Source of the DNA: Microbacterium sp.
GTDB taxonomy: Bacteria > Actinomycetota > Actinomycetes > Actinomycetales > Microbacteriaceae
DNA: 64,000 nt
Direction of reading: 5' to 3'
Assembly: GCA_017306415.1 (NCBI GenBank)
Contig: JAFKIL010000001.1
Location: forward strand, 434,001-498,000
Position 1 is the first letter of the stretch, and every line of letters begins with the position of its first letter. This document shows positions 26,782-34,364 of the stretch, in pieces. A program made the translations under genes and the position numbers. A model generated the notes under the pieces. The model did not search any database, had not been told where the DNA came from, and worked only from the letters and a program-made list of their open reading frames with translations.

Positions 26782-28455
26782 TCAGTGCCGTGCGAGGATC
26801 GCCGCGCTGTCGGTGCCGCTCGGGAGGACGCCGTACTGCGCTCCTCTGTCGTCGCCGAGGCGTGCGCCGATGAACGCCTCGGCGACGACATCGGGAGCGT
26901 ACCTCACCATCAGCGAGGCCTGGAGCGCGAGGGCGAGCATCTCGGTCAGCCGGCGCGCCCCGGCCTGCGCCGAACCGGCGTCCGCATCCCCCATCGAGCG
27001 GAGGAGCGCCACGGTGCGGCGCGTGTGCGCGTCGAGCAGCGGATGCGCGCCGGCGGTGGTCTCCAGCTCTGCGGCCATGGCGTCCGCGGAGTCGGCGTCC
27101 CGTGCCAGTGCGCGCAGCACGTCCAGCGCGATGACGTTCCCCGAGCCTTCCCAGATCGCCATCACCGGCTGCTCCCGGAATCGGCGGGCCAGCGGGAACC
27201 ACTCGGTGTAGCCGTTGCCGCCGAGACACTCCATGGCCTCGTACGCGTGGTGGGGGCCGCGCTTGCAGACCCAGTACTTCGCCACCGGGGTCGCGAGGCG
27301 GCGGAGCGCGACGTCGTGCGGCGACGCATCCGCTTCGAACGCCTGCGCGAGGCGGAGCCCGGTGAGCATCGCGGCCTCCGATTCGAGGGCCAGATCGGCG
27401 AGCACCGCCGCCATGGCCGGCTGGTCCACCAGCAGCTCGCCGAACGCGCGGCGACCGCGCGCGTGCCAGAGCGCCTCGGCCACGGACTGACGCATGCCCG
27501 CCGCGGTCCCCAGCACGCAGTCGAGCCTGGTGCGCTGCACCATCTCGATGATGGTGCGCACGCCGCGGCCCGGCTCCCCGAGCAGCATCCCGACCGTGCC
27601 GTCGAACTCGATCTCCGCCGACGCGTTGGACCGGTTGCCGAGCTTGTCCTTGAGACGCTGGATGCGGAAGACGTTGCGATCGCCATGCGGCAGCACCCGT
27701 GGGACGAACAGGCACGACAGCCCCTCGTCCCGCCCGTCGCGACGGGTCTGGGCGAGCACGAGGAACGCGTCCGACATGGGCGCCGAGCAGAACCATTTGT
27801 GGCCGCTCAGCTGGTAGCTGTGCCCGCTGGTGTGGACTCCGGTGGTCCGGTTCGCGCGGACGTCGGATCCGCCCTGCTTCTCGGTCATCGCCATGCCGAT
27901 CAGCGCGCTCGGCTTCTCGGACGCCGGCAGGAGACGCGGATCGTAAGAGCGGGAGTAGAGGCGCGGCATCCAGTCCTCGGCGACCCAGGGCGACTCCTGC
28001 AGCGACGCCACCCCGGCGTGGGTCATCGAGATCGGGCAGGCGTGGCCGGGTTCGACCTGCGCGAAGAGCATGAACGTCGCCGCACGCGCGACAGCAGCGC
28101 CGGGCCGAGGGTCCGCCCACGCCGCCGTGTGCGCCCCGTGCGCGACCGCGGCACCGATGACGCGATGGTACGAGCTGTCGTACTCGACCTCGTCGAGCCG
28201 GAACCCCCAGCGATCGAAGGTGTGGGCCACCGGCGGGTGGGTGTGCGCCAGGCTCGCGTCGCGCTGGAAGCCCTCACCGCCGACCAGTCGTCCGATGTCG
28301 CGCAGCTCGGCGTCCGCCCATCCCCCGCCGAAGCGTGCGACCGCAGCGCCGAGCGGTCCGTTGAGCGTGTACTCGTCGACGTCCACCCGCCACGGCGGCT
28401 GGTTGTCGACGATGTGCGTGCCGCCCGGCTGCCGCCCCCGGCCCATCGTCGTCAC
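26782..28455 (-). CDS. AidB-like acyl-CoA dehydrogenase family flavoprotein
   Basis: A 557-residue FAD-dependent acyl-CoA dehydrogenase family member, longer than standard enzymes (about 380 residues) and AidB-like in layout. Conserved blocks are MAMTEKQGGSDVRANRT, SGHKWFCSAPMSD and YEAMECLGGNGYTEWF. The last holds the catalytic Glu position, and IWEGSGNVIALDVLR follows. Escherichia coli AidB is linked to protection from alkylating agents; whether this one has dehydrogenase activity is unknown. The start is put at GTG 28455 because it overlaps the stop of the upstream peptidase gene as GTGA; an ATG at 28446 is the alternative. The frame further upstream is a shadow of the peptidase gene. Confidence 0.88.
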   Translation of the reverse strand: MTTMGRGRQPGGTHIVDNQPPWRVDVDEYTLNGPLGAAVARFGGGWADAELRDIGRLVGGEGFQRDASLAHTHPPVAHTFDRWGFRLDEVEYDSSYHRVIGAAVAHGAHTAAWADPRPGAAVARAATFMLFAQVEPGHACPISMTHAGVASLQESPWVAEDWMPRLYSRSYDPRLLPASEKPSALIGMAMTEKQGGSDVRANRTTGVHTSGHSYQLSGHKWFCSAPMSDAFLVLAQTRRDGRDEGLSCLFVPRVLPHGDRNVFRIQRLKDKLGNRSNASAEIEFDGTVGMLLGEPGRGVRTIIEMVQRTRLDCVLGTAAGMRQSVAEALWHARGRRAFGELLVDQPAMAAVLADLALESEAAMLTGLRLAQAFEADASPHDVALRRLATPVAKYWVCKRGPHHAYEAMECLGGNGYTEWFPLARRFREQPVMAIWEGSGNVIALDVLRALARDADSADAMAAELETTAGAHPLLDAHTRRTVALLRSMGDADAGSAQAGARRLTEMLALALQASLMVRYAPDVVAEAFIGARLGDDRGAQYGVLPSGTDSAAILARH

Positions 28456-29537
28456 GCGCGCTCCGTATCGGTCGGCGTCGCGAGCGCGAACTGCTCCTCG
28501 GTCGTGAGGGGCGCGTGGCTCACGAGCTGATGGATGAAGCCGAGCTTCCGTCGCACCGGAGCCACGAGGTCGAAGGGGTAGAGGTCGGAGAAGCCCATCG
28601 ACCTGTTGATGCGGTTGAACGCCTGCGACATCCACTCCCAGTCCGCCAGCAGCAGCTGCACGGGCTCGCGCGCGTACGATCCGCGCGGCACGACGTCCGT
28701 GTCGCGCATGCTCGTGACGTCCGCGTCGAGATGGATGCCGATGGCCGCGGCCGTCTGGAGTGTCCCCGTGATGTGCAGGTAGTGGGCGAACGTCTCGGCG
28801 AAGTCCTCCCACGGGTGCATCGTGGCGTATTCGGAGATGAAGTCCGACTGCCACCCTGCGGGAGCACCGAGCGAGTAATGCCGGCTCAGGGCATCCCGGT
28901 AGGACGCACGCTCGTCGCCGAACAGCTCGCGGCACTGCGCCCAGGTCGCCTCGTCCGTGATCAGGACGTTCTGGTAGTAGTGACCGACCTCGTGGCGGAG
29001 ATGTCCCAGCATCGTCCGGTAGGGCTCGCCGAGCTTCACGCGCAGCGCCTCGCGGCGATCGTCGAGGTTCTCGGCGAGGTCGAGCGTGATGATGCCGTTC
29101 GCGTGACCGATCGTGACAGGACGGCCCAGGGAGATGCTGGACAGGAGATCGAACCCGAGCCCTCCGGGCGCCTCCGCCCACGACACGATGGGCAGACCGA
29201 GGTCCGCGAGCTGGACCACGAGGCGTCGCTTGGCCTCCTCGGTCTTCGCGAGCTTCTCCATGGCGATGGTGTCGCTGTGGTCGGGCGCCGTGCGGGTGAG
29301 GCGGCAGGAGAAGCAGCGGCCGGAGCCCTCGTCTTCACGGACCAGCCAGTTGCAGCCCCACCCGCGATTCGAGCACGTGTACCAGGTCTCCTCCGCGATC
29401 GTCGCGCGTCCGGTGCGGAGGCCGAAGAACTGCCGGCTGGGCAGGTGGTAGCCCAGCTCCGCCTCGCATTCGGGGCAGACGAGCGTGTCGAGGTAGACGA
29501 AGTGACGGCAGTGCGGACAGCGGGGGGCGGAGCTCAC
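28452..29537 (-). CDS. Putative zinc-dependent peptidase with N-terminal zinc ribbon
   Basis: A 361-residue protein. The N-terminus has paired CxxC motifs (CPHCRHFVY, CPECEAELGY) followed by further Cys residues (CSNRGWGCNW, CFSCRL), consistent with zinc ribbons. The middle carries HEVGHYY, an HExxH metallopeptidase active site, with the downstream acidic helix WEDFAETFAHYLH providing a likely third ligand. Such proteins are annotated as putative zinc-binding metallopeptidases of unknown target. The GTG at 29537 is preferred over the GTG at 29543 because it lies exactly 6 nt after TACGGT, as in other genes here. The stop overlaps the acyl-CoA dehydrogenase start (GTGA), so the two products may function together. 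Confidence 0.83.
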   Translation of the reverse strand: MSSAPRCPHCRHFVYLDTLVCPECEAELGYHLPSRQFFGLRTGRATIAEETWYTCSNRGWGCNWLVREDEGSGRCFSCRLTRTAPDHSDTIAMEKLAKTEEAKRRLVVQLADLGLPIVSWAEAPGGLGFDLLSSISLGRPVTIGHANGIITLDLAENLDDRREALRVKLGEPYRTMLGHLRHEVGHYYQNVLITDEATWAQCRELFGDERASYRDALSRHYSLGAPAGWQSDFISEYATMHPWEDFAETFAHYLHITGTLQTAAAIGIHLDADVTSMRDTDVVPRGSYAREPVQLLLADWEWMSQAFNRINRSMGFSDLYPFDLVAPVRRKLGFIHQLVSHAPLTTEEQFALATPTDTERA

Positions 29538-29543
29538 CCTCAC

Positions 29544-29549
29544 ACCGTA
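29544..29549 (-). promoter_or_regulatory. -10 box for a leaderless peptidase transcript
   Basis: TACGGT, then GTGAGG (6 nt), then GTG at 29537. An earlier in-frame GTG touches the box and so would lie upstream of the predicted transcription start. Confidence 0.55.
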
Positions 29550-29557
29550 TCGCCGTC

Positions 29558-30694
29558 TCAGTCCGCCCGGGCGAGCGGGATCCGGAGGAGCAGGTCATCC
29601 CCGTCACGGGGACTCCCCCGACCGTCCGTGTTGTTCGTGAGCACCCAGAGCGAGCCGTCCGGAGCGACCGCGGCGTCGCGCAGCCGGCCGAGCCCGTCCA
29701 GGACGATCTGTGCGTCTCCGACGATGGCGCCGCCCCGGGTGTCGACGCGCCAGAGGCGCTCGCCACGCAGGGCGGCGAGGAAGATCGTGTCGCCGATGGC
29801 GGCGATCCCGCTGGGACTCGCCTCATCGGTCGCCCACTGCGCGACCGGATTCCTGAACGCGTTGTCGGATCCCGTTCCCTCGACGACGGGCCACCCGTAG
29901 TTCGCTCCCGGCTCGATGCGATTCAGCTCGTCCCACGTGTTCTGTCCGAACTCGCTCGCCCACATCACCCCGTCGCCGCTCCACGCGATGCCCTGAACGT
30001 TGCGGTGCCCATAGCTCCACACGGCGGTGCCGAACGGATTGCCCGGCGCGGAGCGTCCGTCCGGGGTCAGTCGGAGGATCTTCCCGTTCAGCGAGTCGCG
30101 GTCCTGAGCGGCATCCCCTCGGCCCGCATCTCCCGTCGTGACGTAGAGCATGCCGTCGGGGCCGAACGCCAGCCGGCCGCCGTCGTGGTTGCCCGCGGTG
30201 GCGATGCCCGTCAACACCGCCTCGGCCGGCCCGAGACGATAGGACCCGGGCGATCCCTCGAGGGGCATGCGGACGACGCGGTTGTCGGTACGTGTCGCAT
30301 GGTACGCGTAGAGCCACGTCCTGTCCCCGACCTCGTGCAGCGCGATCCCGTTGAGCCCGGCCTCGCCGCCCGAGACGACGTCGGGCACCACGCCGACGTC
30401 CCGTAGTGCCCCGTGGACGGTGAGTTCGCGGATCGTGCCGTCGTCGCGCTGGGAGATGAGCGCACCGCCCGCGGCGAGGGGGATGACGGACCACGGCGCG
30501 ACGAGTCCGCGCGCGAGGACCTCGGGTTCTCCCGCGACGGACCAGTGTCCGCCCTCCGCCGAGGGTGCGGACGTCGGCGCTGTCGGGAGCGCGCTGGACC
30601 GAAGCGGCGATGGACTCGCGGTGCAGCCGGTCGCTGCAACGCTGATCGCCAGGACGAGGGCGGCGATCGACCCGCCCCGGCGGGTGTCAGCCAC
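29558..30694 (-). CDS. Lipoprotein PQQ-dependent sugar dehydrogenase family beta-propeller
   Basis: A 378-residue exported protein of the glucose/sorbosone dehydrogenase family. The signal peptide AALVLAISVAATGC ends in a plausible lipobox with Cys near residue 24, followed by a Ser/Pro-rich linker, so it should be membrane-anchored outside the cell. Propeller motifs include APWSVIPLAAGGALISQRDD, AGNHDGGRLAFGPDGMLYVT and GHRNVQGIAWSGDG. In characterised members the equivalent His/Arg residues contact PQQ, but many homologues have unknown cofactor use. The GTG at 30694 overlaps the end of the upstream VOC gene by 8 nt, which indicates coupling. Confidence 0.87.
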   Translation of the reverse strand: MADTRRGGSIAALVLAISVAATGCTASPSPLRSSALPTAPTSAPSAEGGHWSVAGEPEVLARGLVAPWSVIPLAAGGALISQRDDGTIRELTVHGALRDVGVVPDVVSGGEAGLNGIALHEVGDRTWLYAYHATRTDNRVVRMPLEGSPGSYRLGPAEAVLTGIATAGNHDGGRLAFGPDGMLYVTTGDAGRGDAAQDRDSLNGKILRLTPDGRSAPGNPFGTAVWSYGHRNVQGIAWSGDGVMWASEFGQNTWDELNRIEPGANYGWPVVEGTGSDNAFRNPVAQWATDEASPSGIAAIGDTIFLAALRGERLWRVDTRGGAIVGDAQIVLDGLGRLRDAAVAPDGSLWVLTNNTDGRGSPRDGDDLLLRIPLARAD

Positions 30695-31163
30695 CCGCTG
30701 CGGCCGCCTCGAGCGTGGCGATGTCGATCTTTGTCATCGTGAACATCGCCTGCACGGTCCGGTGCGCCCGCTCGGGGTCCGGGTCGCGCATGAGCTCGAC
30801 CAGGCGATCGGGCACGATCTGCCAGGAGAGCCCCCACCGGTCCTTGAGCCAGCCGCACGGCTGCTCGACGCCGCCGTCCGAGGTCAGCGCCGTCCAGTAC
30901 CTGTCCACCTCGCCCTGGTCGCGACAGGCGACGTAGAGCGAGACCGCCTCGGTGAAAGGGAATTGCGGACCCGCATCCATCGCGAGGAACTCGCGATCCC
31001 CCAGCCGGAAGCGCGCATGCATGACCTTCCCGCCGAGGCCCGGGACGTCATCCGCGTAGCGCTGGATCGAGACGACCTCCGAGTCGGGAAGGAGGTCGGT
31101 GTAGAAGCGGATCGCCGACTCCGCGTCGTCGTCGAACCACAGGAATGGGGTCACGTCCGTCAT
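30687..31163 (-). CDS. VOC-family protein of the PhnB type
   Basis: A 158-residue glyoxalase-fold (vicinal oxygen chelate) protein. It begins MTDVTPFLWFDDDAESAIRF and contains GKVMHARFRLGDREFLAMDA and PCGWLKDRWGLSWQIVP, the pattern of PhnB-like or so-called 3-demethylubiquinone methyltransferase-like proteins, whose real function is mostly unknown. The ATG at 31163 is chosen because a GGAGG ribosome-binding site lies at the correct distance. Upstream frames are rejected. It probably forms a transcript with the downstream sugar dehydrogenase gene, which overlaps it by 8 nt. Confidence 0.85.
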   Translation of the reverse strand: MTDVTPFLWFDDDAESAIRFYTDLLPDSEVVSIQRYADDVPGLGGKVMHARFRLGDREFLAMDAGPQFPFTEAVSLYVACRDQGEVDRYWTALTSDGGVEQPCGWLKDRWGLSWQIVPDRLVELMRDPDPERAHRTVQAMFTMTKIDIATLEAAAAGG

Positions 31164-31354
31164 GGGCACCTCCGCCTCGGTCGTTCCAGACTCGTCCGTC
31201 ACTCCGGATGCCGCAACCCTGGGGCCGACGGCGACGATGTCCGTCGATGCGTCCCGCTCCGTTCGCCGAGTGCGGCGATCCGCCCGGGTCGTGCGCGCTC
31301 CGGAGCGTTCGCGGTCGCGCGGCGATGGCGAGGGTGAGCGGTCGCGGACAGCAG

Positions 31355-31380
31355 AAAAGCCGCGGCGTTCCGCGGCTTCT
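31355..31380 (-). terminator. Intrinsic terminator of tRNA-Ala
   Basis: The 9-bp stem AAGCCGCGG / CCGCGGCTT with a 4-nt loop is followed, in the minus direction, by a TTTT run. It lies 14 nt after the tRNA 3' end. The rest of the 231-nt gap between the VOC gene and the tRNA (31164-31394) shows no gene. Confidence 0.85.
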
Positions 31381-31394
31381 CTGAACTGCTTCGG

Positions 31395-31467
31395 TGGACC
31401 TGAGGGGACTCGAACCCCTGACCCCCTGCATGCCATGCAGGTGCGCTACCAGCTGCGCCACAGGCCC
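31395..31467 (-). tRNA. tRNA-Ala (anticodon GGC)
   Basis: A 73-nt cloverleaf. The acceptor stem GGGCCTG/CAGGTCC has one G-T wobble, and the discriminator is A. The D-arm is GGCGCAGCTGGTAGCGC-like, and the anticodon stem CCTGC/GCAGG has loop ATGGCAT, placing anticodon GGC at 31434-31432. The T-arm contains GGTTCGAGTCC. The CCA end is not encoded. It reads GCC codons, the commonest Ala codons at this GC content. Confidence 0.97.
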
Positions 31468-31502
31468 GGATGTCGATCCCGCGACCGCGGGACAACTCGA
31501 CA

Positions 31503-31508
31503 AGACTA
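31503..31508 (-). promoter_or_regulatory. Candidate -10 box of tRNA-Ala
   Basis: TAGTCT with a TTGCGG candidate -35 (31524-31529, 15-nt spacer). The expected start is about 30 nt before the mature tRNA. Confidence 0.35.
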
Positions 31509-31559
31509 CTACATCACCCGCACCCGCAACGAACCGGTGCGGGTGTCCGCACCGGCCGC

Positions 31560-31565
31560 TATCGT
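31560..31565 (+). promoter_or_regulatory. Candidate -10 box of the second VOC gene
   Basis: TATCGT, which would start transcription just before a purine-rich ribosome-binding region, GGGAGAGGG. Confidence 0.35.
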
Positions 31566-31589
31566 GCCGGGAGAGGGATGGGGGATGGC

Positions 31590-32015
31590 ATGGCCGGACT
31601 GGGCAACATCGTGTTCTACGCCGACGACCCGCGCGCGCTCTCGCGCTTCTGGGCGGCGGTGTTCGGCTATGAGCCGGCCGAGTGGGATGCACCCCTGGAG
31701 AGCCGGCTCCTCGACGCGGGCCTGACGCCGGAGGACCTCGAGAAGCGCGCTCTCGTGGAAGACCCGGCGGGTGTCGGACCACGGCTGTTCTTCCACCACG
31801 CCGACCGGCCCAAGCAGGGCCGCAACAGGATGCACCTCGACATCTCCGCCACGCCGGGCCGCCGTCCGTCGCCGAGGGAGCTCCACGCCGAGAAGGATCG
31901 ACTCGTCGCGCTCGGAGCGGAAGTCGTGCGACTGGTCGACCAGCAGTGGGGTCCCTGGCCCGAGTACTACTTCCAGATGCGGGATCCGGAGGGCAACGAG
32001 TTCTGCCTCCAGTGA
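31590..32015 (+). CDS. VOC-family (glyoxalase/bleomycin-resistance-like) protein
   Basis: A 141-residue single-unit VOC protein. It begins MAGLGNIVFYADDPRALSRF, contains KQGRNRMHLDISA and ends YFQMRDPEGNEFCLQ, where the terminal His/Glu-type metal-ligand pattern of the fold is recognisable. Members of this subgroup are usually annotated only by fold. An in-frame ATG at 31578 is an alternative start; both are purine-rich upstream. The gene is convergent with rsfS, with stops 3 nt apart. It is not similar in sequence to the other VOC protein in the window. Confidence 0.85.
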   Translation: MAGLGNIVFYADDPRALSRFWAAVFGYEPAEWDAPLESRLLDAGLTPEDLEKRALVEDPAGVGPRLFFHHADRPKQGRNRMHLDISATPGRRPSPRELHAEKDRLVALGAEVVRLVDQQWGPWPEYYFQMRDPEGNEFCLQ

Positions 32016-32018
32016 GCG

Positions 32019-32402
32019 CTATTCGGCCGAGGCGGCTGCAGGCGTCGTGATGTCGATGGGGATGACCGGGCAGTCCTTCCAGAGCCGCTCGAGTCCGTAG
32101 AACACCCGCTCCTGCTCGTGGAAGACGTGTACGACGAGGTCGCCGAAATCGAGGAGCACCCAGCGGGACTCCGTGCGTCCCTCGCGACGAAGGCGCTTGT
32201 GCCCCGCCTCGAGGAGCTGGTCCTCGATCTCGTCCGCGATGGCGGCGACGTTGCGCTCGCTCCGGCCGCTCACCAGCAGGAACACATCGATCAGCGGCAA
32301 TGGCCCTGACACGTCGATCGCGACGAGATCCTCGCCGCCCTTCGCGTCGGCCGCCCGCGCCGCGATCTGGACCATCTCGACCGCCTGTGCGGATGCCGTC
32401 AC
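32019..32402 (-). CDS. rsfS: Ribosomal silencing factor RsfS
   Basis: A 127-residue protein of the RsfS/Iojap family that binds ribosomal protein L14 and blocks subunit joining when nutrients are scarce. Conserved stretches are AIDVSGPLPLIDVFLLVSG, SERNVAAIADEIED, SRWVLLDFGDLVVHVF and the C-terminal ERLWKDCPVI. The GTG start at 32402 overlaps the upstream gene's stop as GTGA. The position after nadD, with one gene between, is the usual actinobacterial arrangement. Confidence 0.95.
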   Translation of the reverse strand: MTASAQAVEMVQIAARAADAKGGEDLVAIDVSGPLPLIDVFLLVSGRSERNVAAIADEIEDQLLEAGHKRLRREGRTESRWVLLDFGDLVVHVFHEQERVFYGLERLWKDCPVIPIDITTPAAASAE

Positions 32403-33481
32403 GAGAACACCCCGGTGACGAGCGCGAAGACGAGCACGCCGACGAGAGCCAGAGCGAGCACTCCTGCGGTGATCGCGAGCGTGAGCATGAGCTTTCCGCC
32501 CTTCTCCGGTGCCGGAGGTCGGATGATCTCGTCGTTGGTCTTCACCGTGCTGATGGCCGCGCTGGCGGCGATCGGAGTCGGCGACGAGTGCGCCGGCAGC
32601 TCGCCGTCGATGAGCGTCGCGTCGATCTCCTTGCCGTCGGCGGTGCCGTGGGCGTGGCCGGTGGAGCCGAGACCCTCGGGCAGGTTGAACGTGCCGGTGA
32701 CGAGCACCTCGCCGGTGGAGGCGACCGGGGCGACGAGGGGCGCGTCCGAGGGTGCCTGGGACACGATCAGCGCGTGCGGGGTCGCCACCGAGCCGGTCGT
32801 GGCGCTGTCACGCGCCAGAAGCTGATCGAACGACGGGGGCAGCGTCACCGGGGCGGGTTCGGCGGCGAGCAGTCCGGCACCGAACATCGGGTTCAGGATC
32901 GCCCTCTCCGCCTGCTCGTCGGCGGCGATCTCAGTGGCGGCCTCCTCGTCGGATGCCGTGGCCTCCGCGGGGGTGAAGATCTCGAGGGCGGGGTCCGCCT
33001 CGTCCGAGCCGTCGGCGGCAGCCAGCGGGGTCTCCGCTGCCGCGGCGGTCGGTACGGCGGGGATGGGCGTGGCGGCGACCGGACCGGCCGACGCGCTGCT
33101 CGCGGCGTCGGGCACGAGGTCGGGCGTGATGACGGGCACGGACGCGGTGCGGATGCGTTCCTGCTGCCGCGCCTGCCGACGGGTCAGCGGTGAGGCCCCG
33201 AGATCGACGCTCGCGTCGGGCGCCGGTGCGGGTGCGACCGGGGCGGGCTCGGCCGCCCGCGCGAGGGGTGCGACGGGCGGCGGCGGCGTCGCGTCCGTCG
33301 CGTCGTCGGTGGCGGATGCGTCGTGCGCACCGCCGGCGGTCGCGGGTGCCGCCGCGGCGCCGCCATCTGGGGCGGGCGCCTCCGCGTCGACGTTGATCAC
33401 CGGGGTGGCCCCGGTGTTTCGCAACTCGCGCGCCTGCTTGCGGGTGAGCGGAGGCGTTTCCGGCTGATCAGGTGTGCTCAT
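32399..33481 (-). CDS. Hypothetical Ala/Pro-rich single-pass membrane protein with LTRxQAR repeats
   Basis: A 360-residue low-complexity protein of unknown function. The N-terminus is [21 protein letters not shown] second copy of the basic motif, [14 protein letters not shown], occurs about 90 residues on, and each copy is followed about 10 residues later by PVI and an Asp ([16 protein letters not shown]). Long Ala/Pro/Asp-rich linkers separate these from a more ordered part with [21 protein letters not shown]-terminal transmembrane helix is preceded by [15 protein letters not shown], so the bulk should be cytosolic. The ATG overlaps the nadD stop as ATGA and the end overlaps rsfS as GTGA, so it is firmly part of that operon. 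Confidence 0.8.
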   Translation of the reverse strand: MSTPDQPETPPLTRKQARELRNTGATPVINVDAEAPAPDGGAAAAPATAGGAHDASATDDATDATPPPPVAPLARAAEPAPVAPAPAPDASVDLGASPLTRRQARQQERIRTASVPVITPDLVPDAASSASAGPVAATPIPAVPTAAAAETPLAAADGSDEADPALEIFTPAEATASDEEAATEIAADEQAERAILNPMFGAGLLAAEPAPVTLPPSFDQLLARDSATTGSVATPHALIVSQAPSDAPLVAPVASTGEVLVTGTFNLPEGLGSTGHAHGTADGKEIDATLIDGELPAHSSPTPIAASAAISTVKTNDEIIRPPAPEKGGKLMLTLAITAGVLALALVGVLVFALVTGVFS

Positions 33482-34074
33482 GCCATGCTCCGGTAGAGGT
33501 GATGCTTCGCAATGTACTGGACGACCCCGTCGGGGACGAGGTACCACACGGGGTGGCCCTTGCGCACGCGGTTCCGGCAATCGGTCGACGAGATCGCGAG
33601 CGCGGGGATCTCGAGCTGACTCACGTCTTCACTCGGGAGGCCGGCGGTGCTCAGCACGTGCCCTGGCCTCGAGACCGCGACGAAATGGGCGAGACCCCAC
33701 AGTTCATCATGGTCCCTCCAACTGAGAATTTGCGCCACGGCGTCGGCTCCGGTGATGAAGTAGAACTCGGCGTCGGGTCGCTGCGCCTTCAGATCGCGCA
33801 GCGTGTCGATGGTGTACGTGGGACCGTTGCGGTCGATGTCCACCCGGCTGACGGTGAATCGCGGATTGGATGCCGTCGCGATGACCGTCATCAGATATCG
33901 GTGCTCGCTGATCGTGACGTCCTGCTTCTGCCACGGCTCTCCGGTCGGGACGAAGACGACCTCGTCGAGTCCGAACGACTCCGCAACCTCGGACGCCGCC
34001 ACCAGGTGGCCGTGGTGGATGGGATCGAACGTCCCGCCCATCACCCCGATGCGAGGGGGACGTGTCACCGACAT
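33478..34074 (-). CDS. nadD: Nicotinate-nucleotide adenylyltransferase
   Basis: A 198-residue enzyme that adenylates nicotinate mononucleotide in NAD synthesis. The nucleotidyltransferase signature [20 protein letters not shown] carries both the TFDPIHxGH motif and the phosphate-binding loop. The C-terminal [20 protein letters not shown] corresponds to the family ISSTxIR motif with T-D-C in place of the usual T-x-I. The length is normal. The start is ATG at 34074, with no convincing Shine-Dalgarno, 9 nt after the small membrane protein gene. Confidence 0.95.
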   Translation of the reverse strand: MSVTRPPRIGVMGGTFDPIHHGHLVAASEVAESFGLDEVVFVPTGEPWQKQDVTISEHRYLMTVIATASNPRFTVSRVDIDRNGPTYTIDTLRDLKAQRPDAEFYFITGADAVAQILSWRDHDELWGLAHFVAVSRPGHVLSTAGLPSEDVSQLEIPALAISSTDCRNRVRKGHPVWYLVPDGVVQYIAKHHLYRSMA

Positions 34075-34083
34075 CCGGTGGAC

Positions 34084-34308
34084 CTAGTGCCCGTGCCCCG
34101 TCTGCTGGACATCGTTCGCGTGGGCCTTCGCGTATGCCTCGGCCTTGTGCGCGTGGCGATTCGCGACGTTGCGATACGAGAGCGTGACGAGGGCCAGGGC
34201 CGCGAAGACGGCGATCGCGATGATCGGGTAGACGATCGTCTCGAGCATCACGTTGCCGCCCTTCGAGGTCTCCTCGGCGGCGAAGGCGATCAGCGAGGCC
34301 AGGGTCAT
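34084..34308 (-). CDS. Small single-pass membrane protein of unknown function
   Basis: A 74-residue protein with one hydrophobic helix, TIVYPIIAIAVFAALALVTL, and a His/Ala/Lys-rich C-terminal tail ending QQTGHGH. The ATG at 34308 is favoured by a GGAGA ribosome-binding site a few bases upstream; a GTG at 34341 in the same frame is an alternative that would add 11 residues. It lies between proA and nadD on the same strand. The family is not recognised. The terminal histidines could bind metal, but this is speculation. Confidence 0.7.
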   Translation of the reverse strand: MTLASLIAFAAEETSKGGNVMLETIVYPIIAIAVFAALALVTLSYRNVANRHAHKAEAYAKAHANDVQQTGHGH

Positions 34309-34353
34309 CGGGTCTCCGTTCGGGTACGGCGGCGTGCTCACGTCGCCATGGTC

Positions 34354-34359
34354 AGTTTA
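34354..34359 (-). promoter_or_regulatory. Candidate -10 box upstream of the small membrane protein
   Basis: TAAACT, in the 56-nt gap after proA. It would start a short leader containing the GGAGA site. Confidence 0.45.
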
Positions 34360-34364
34360 GGCGG

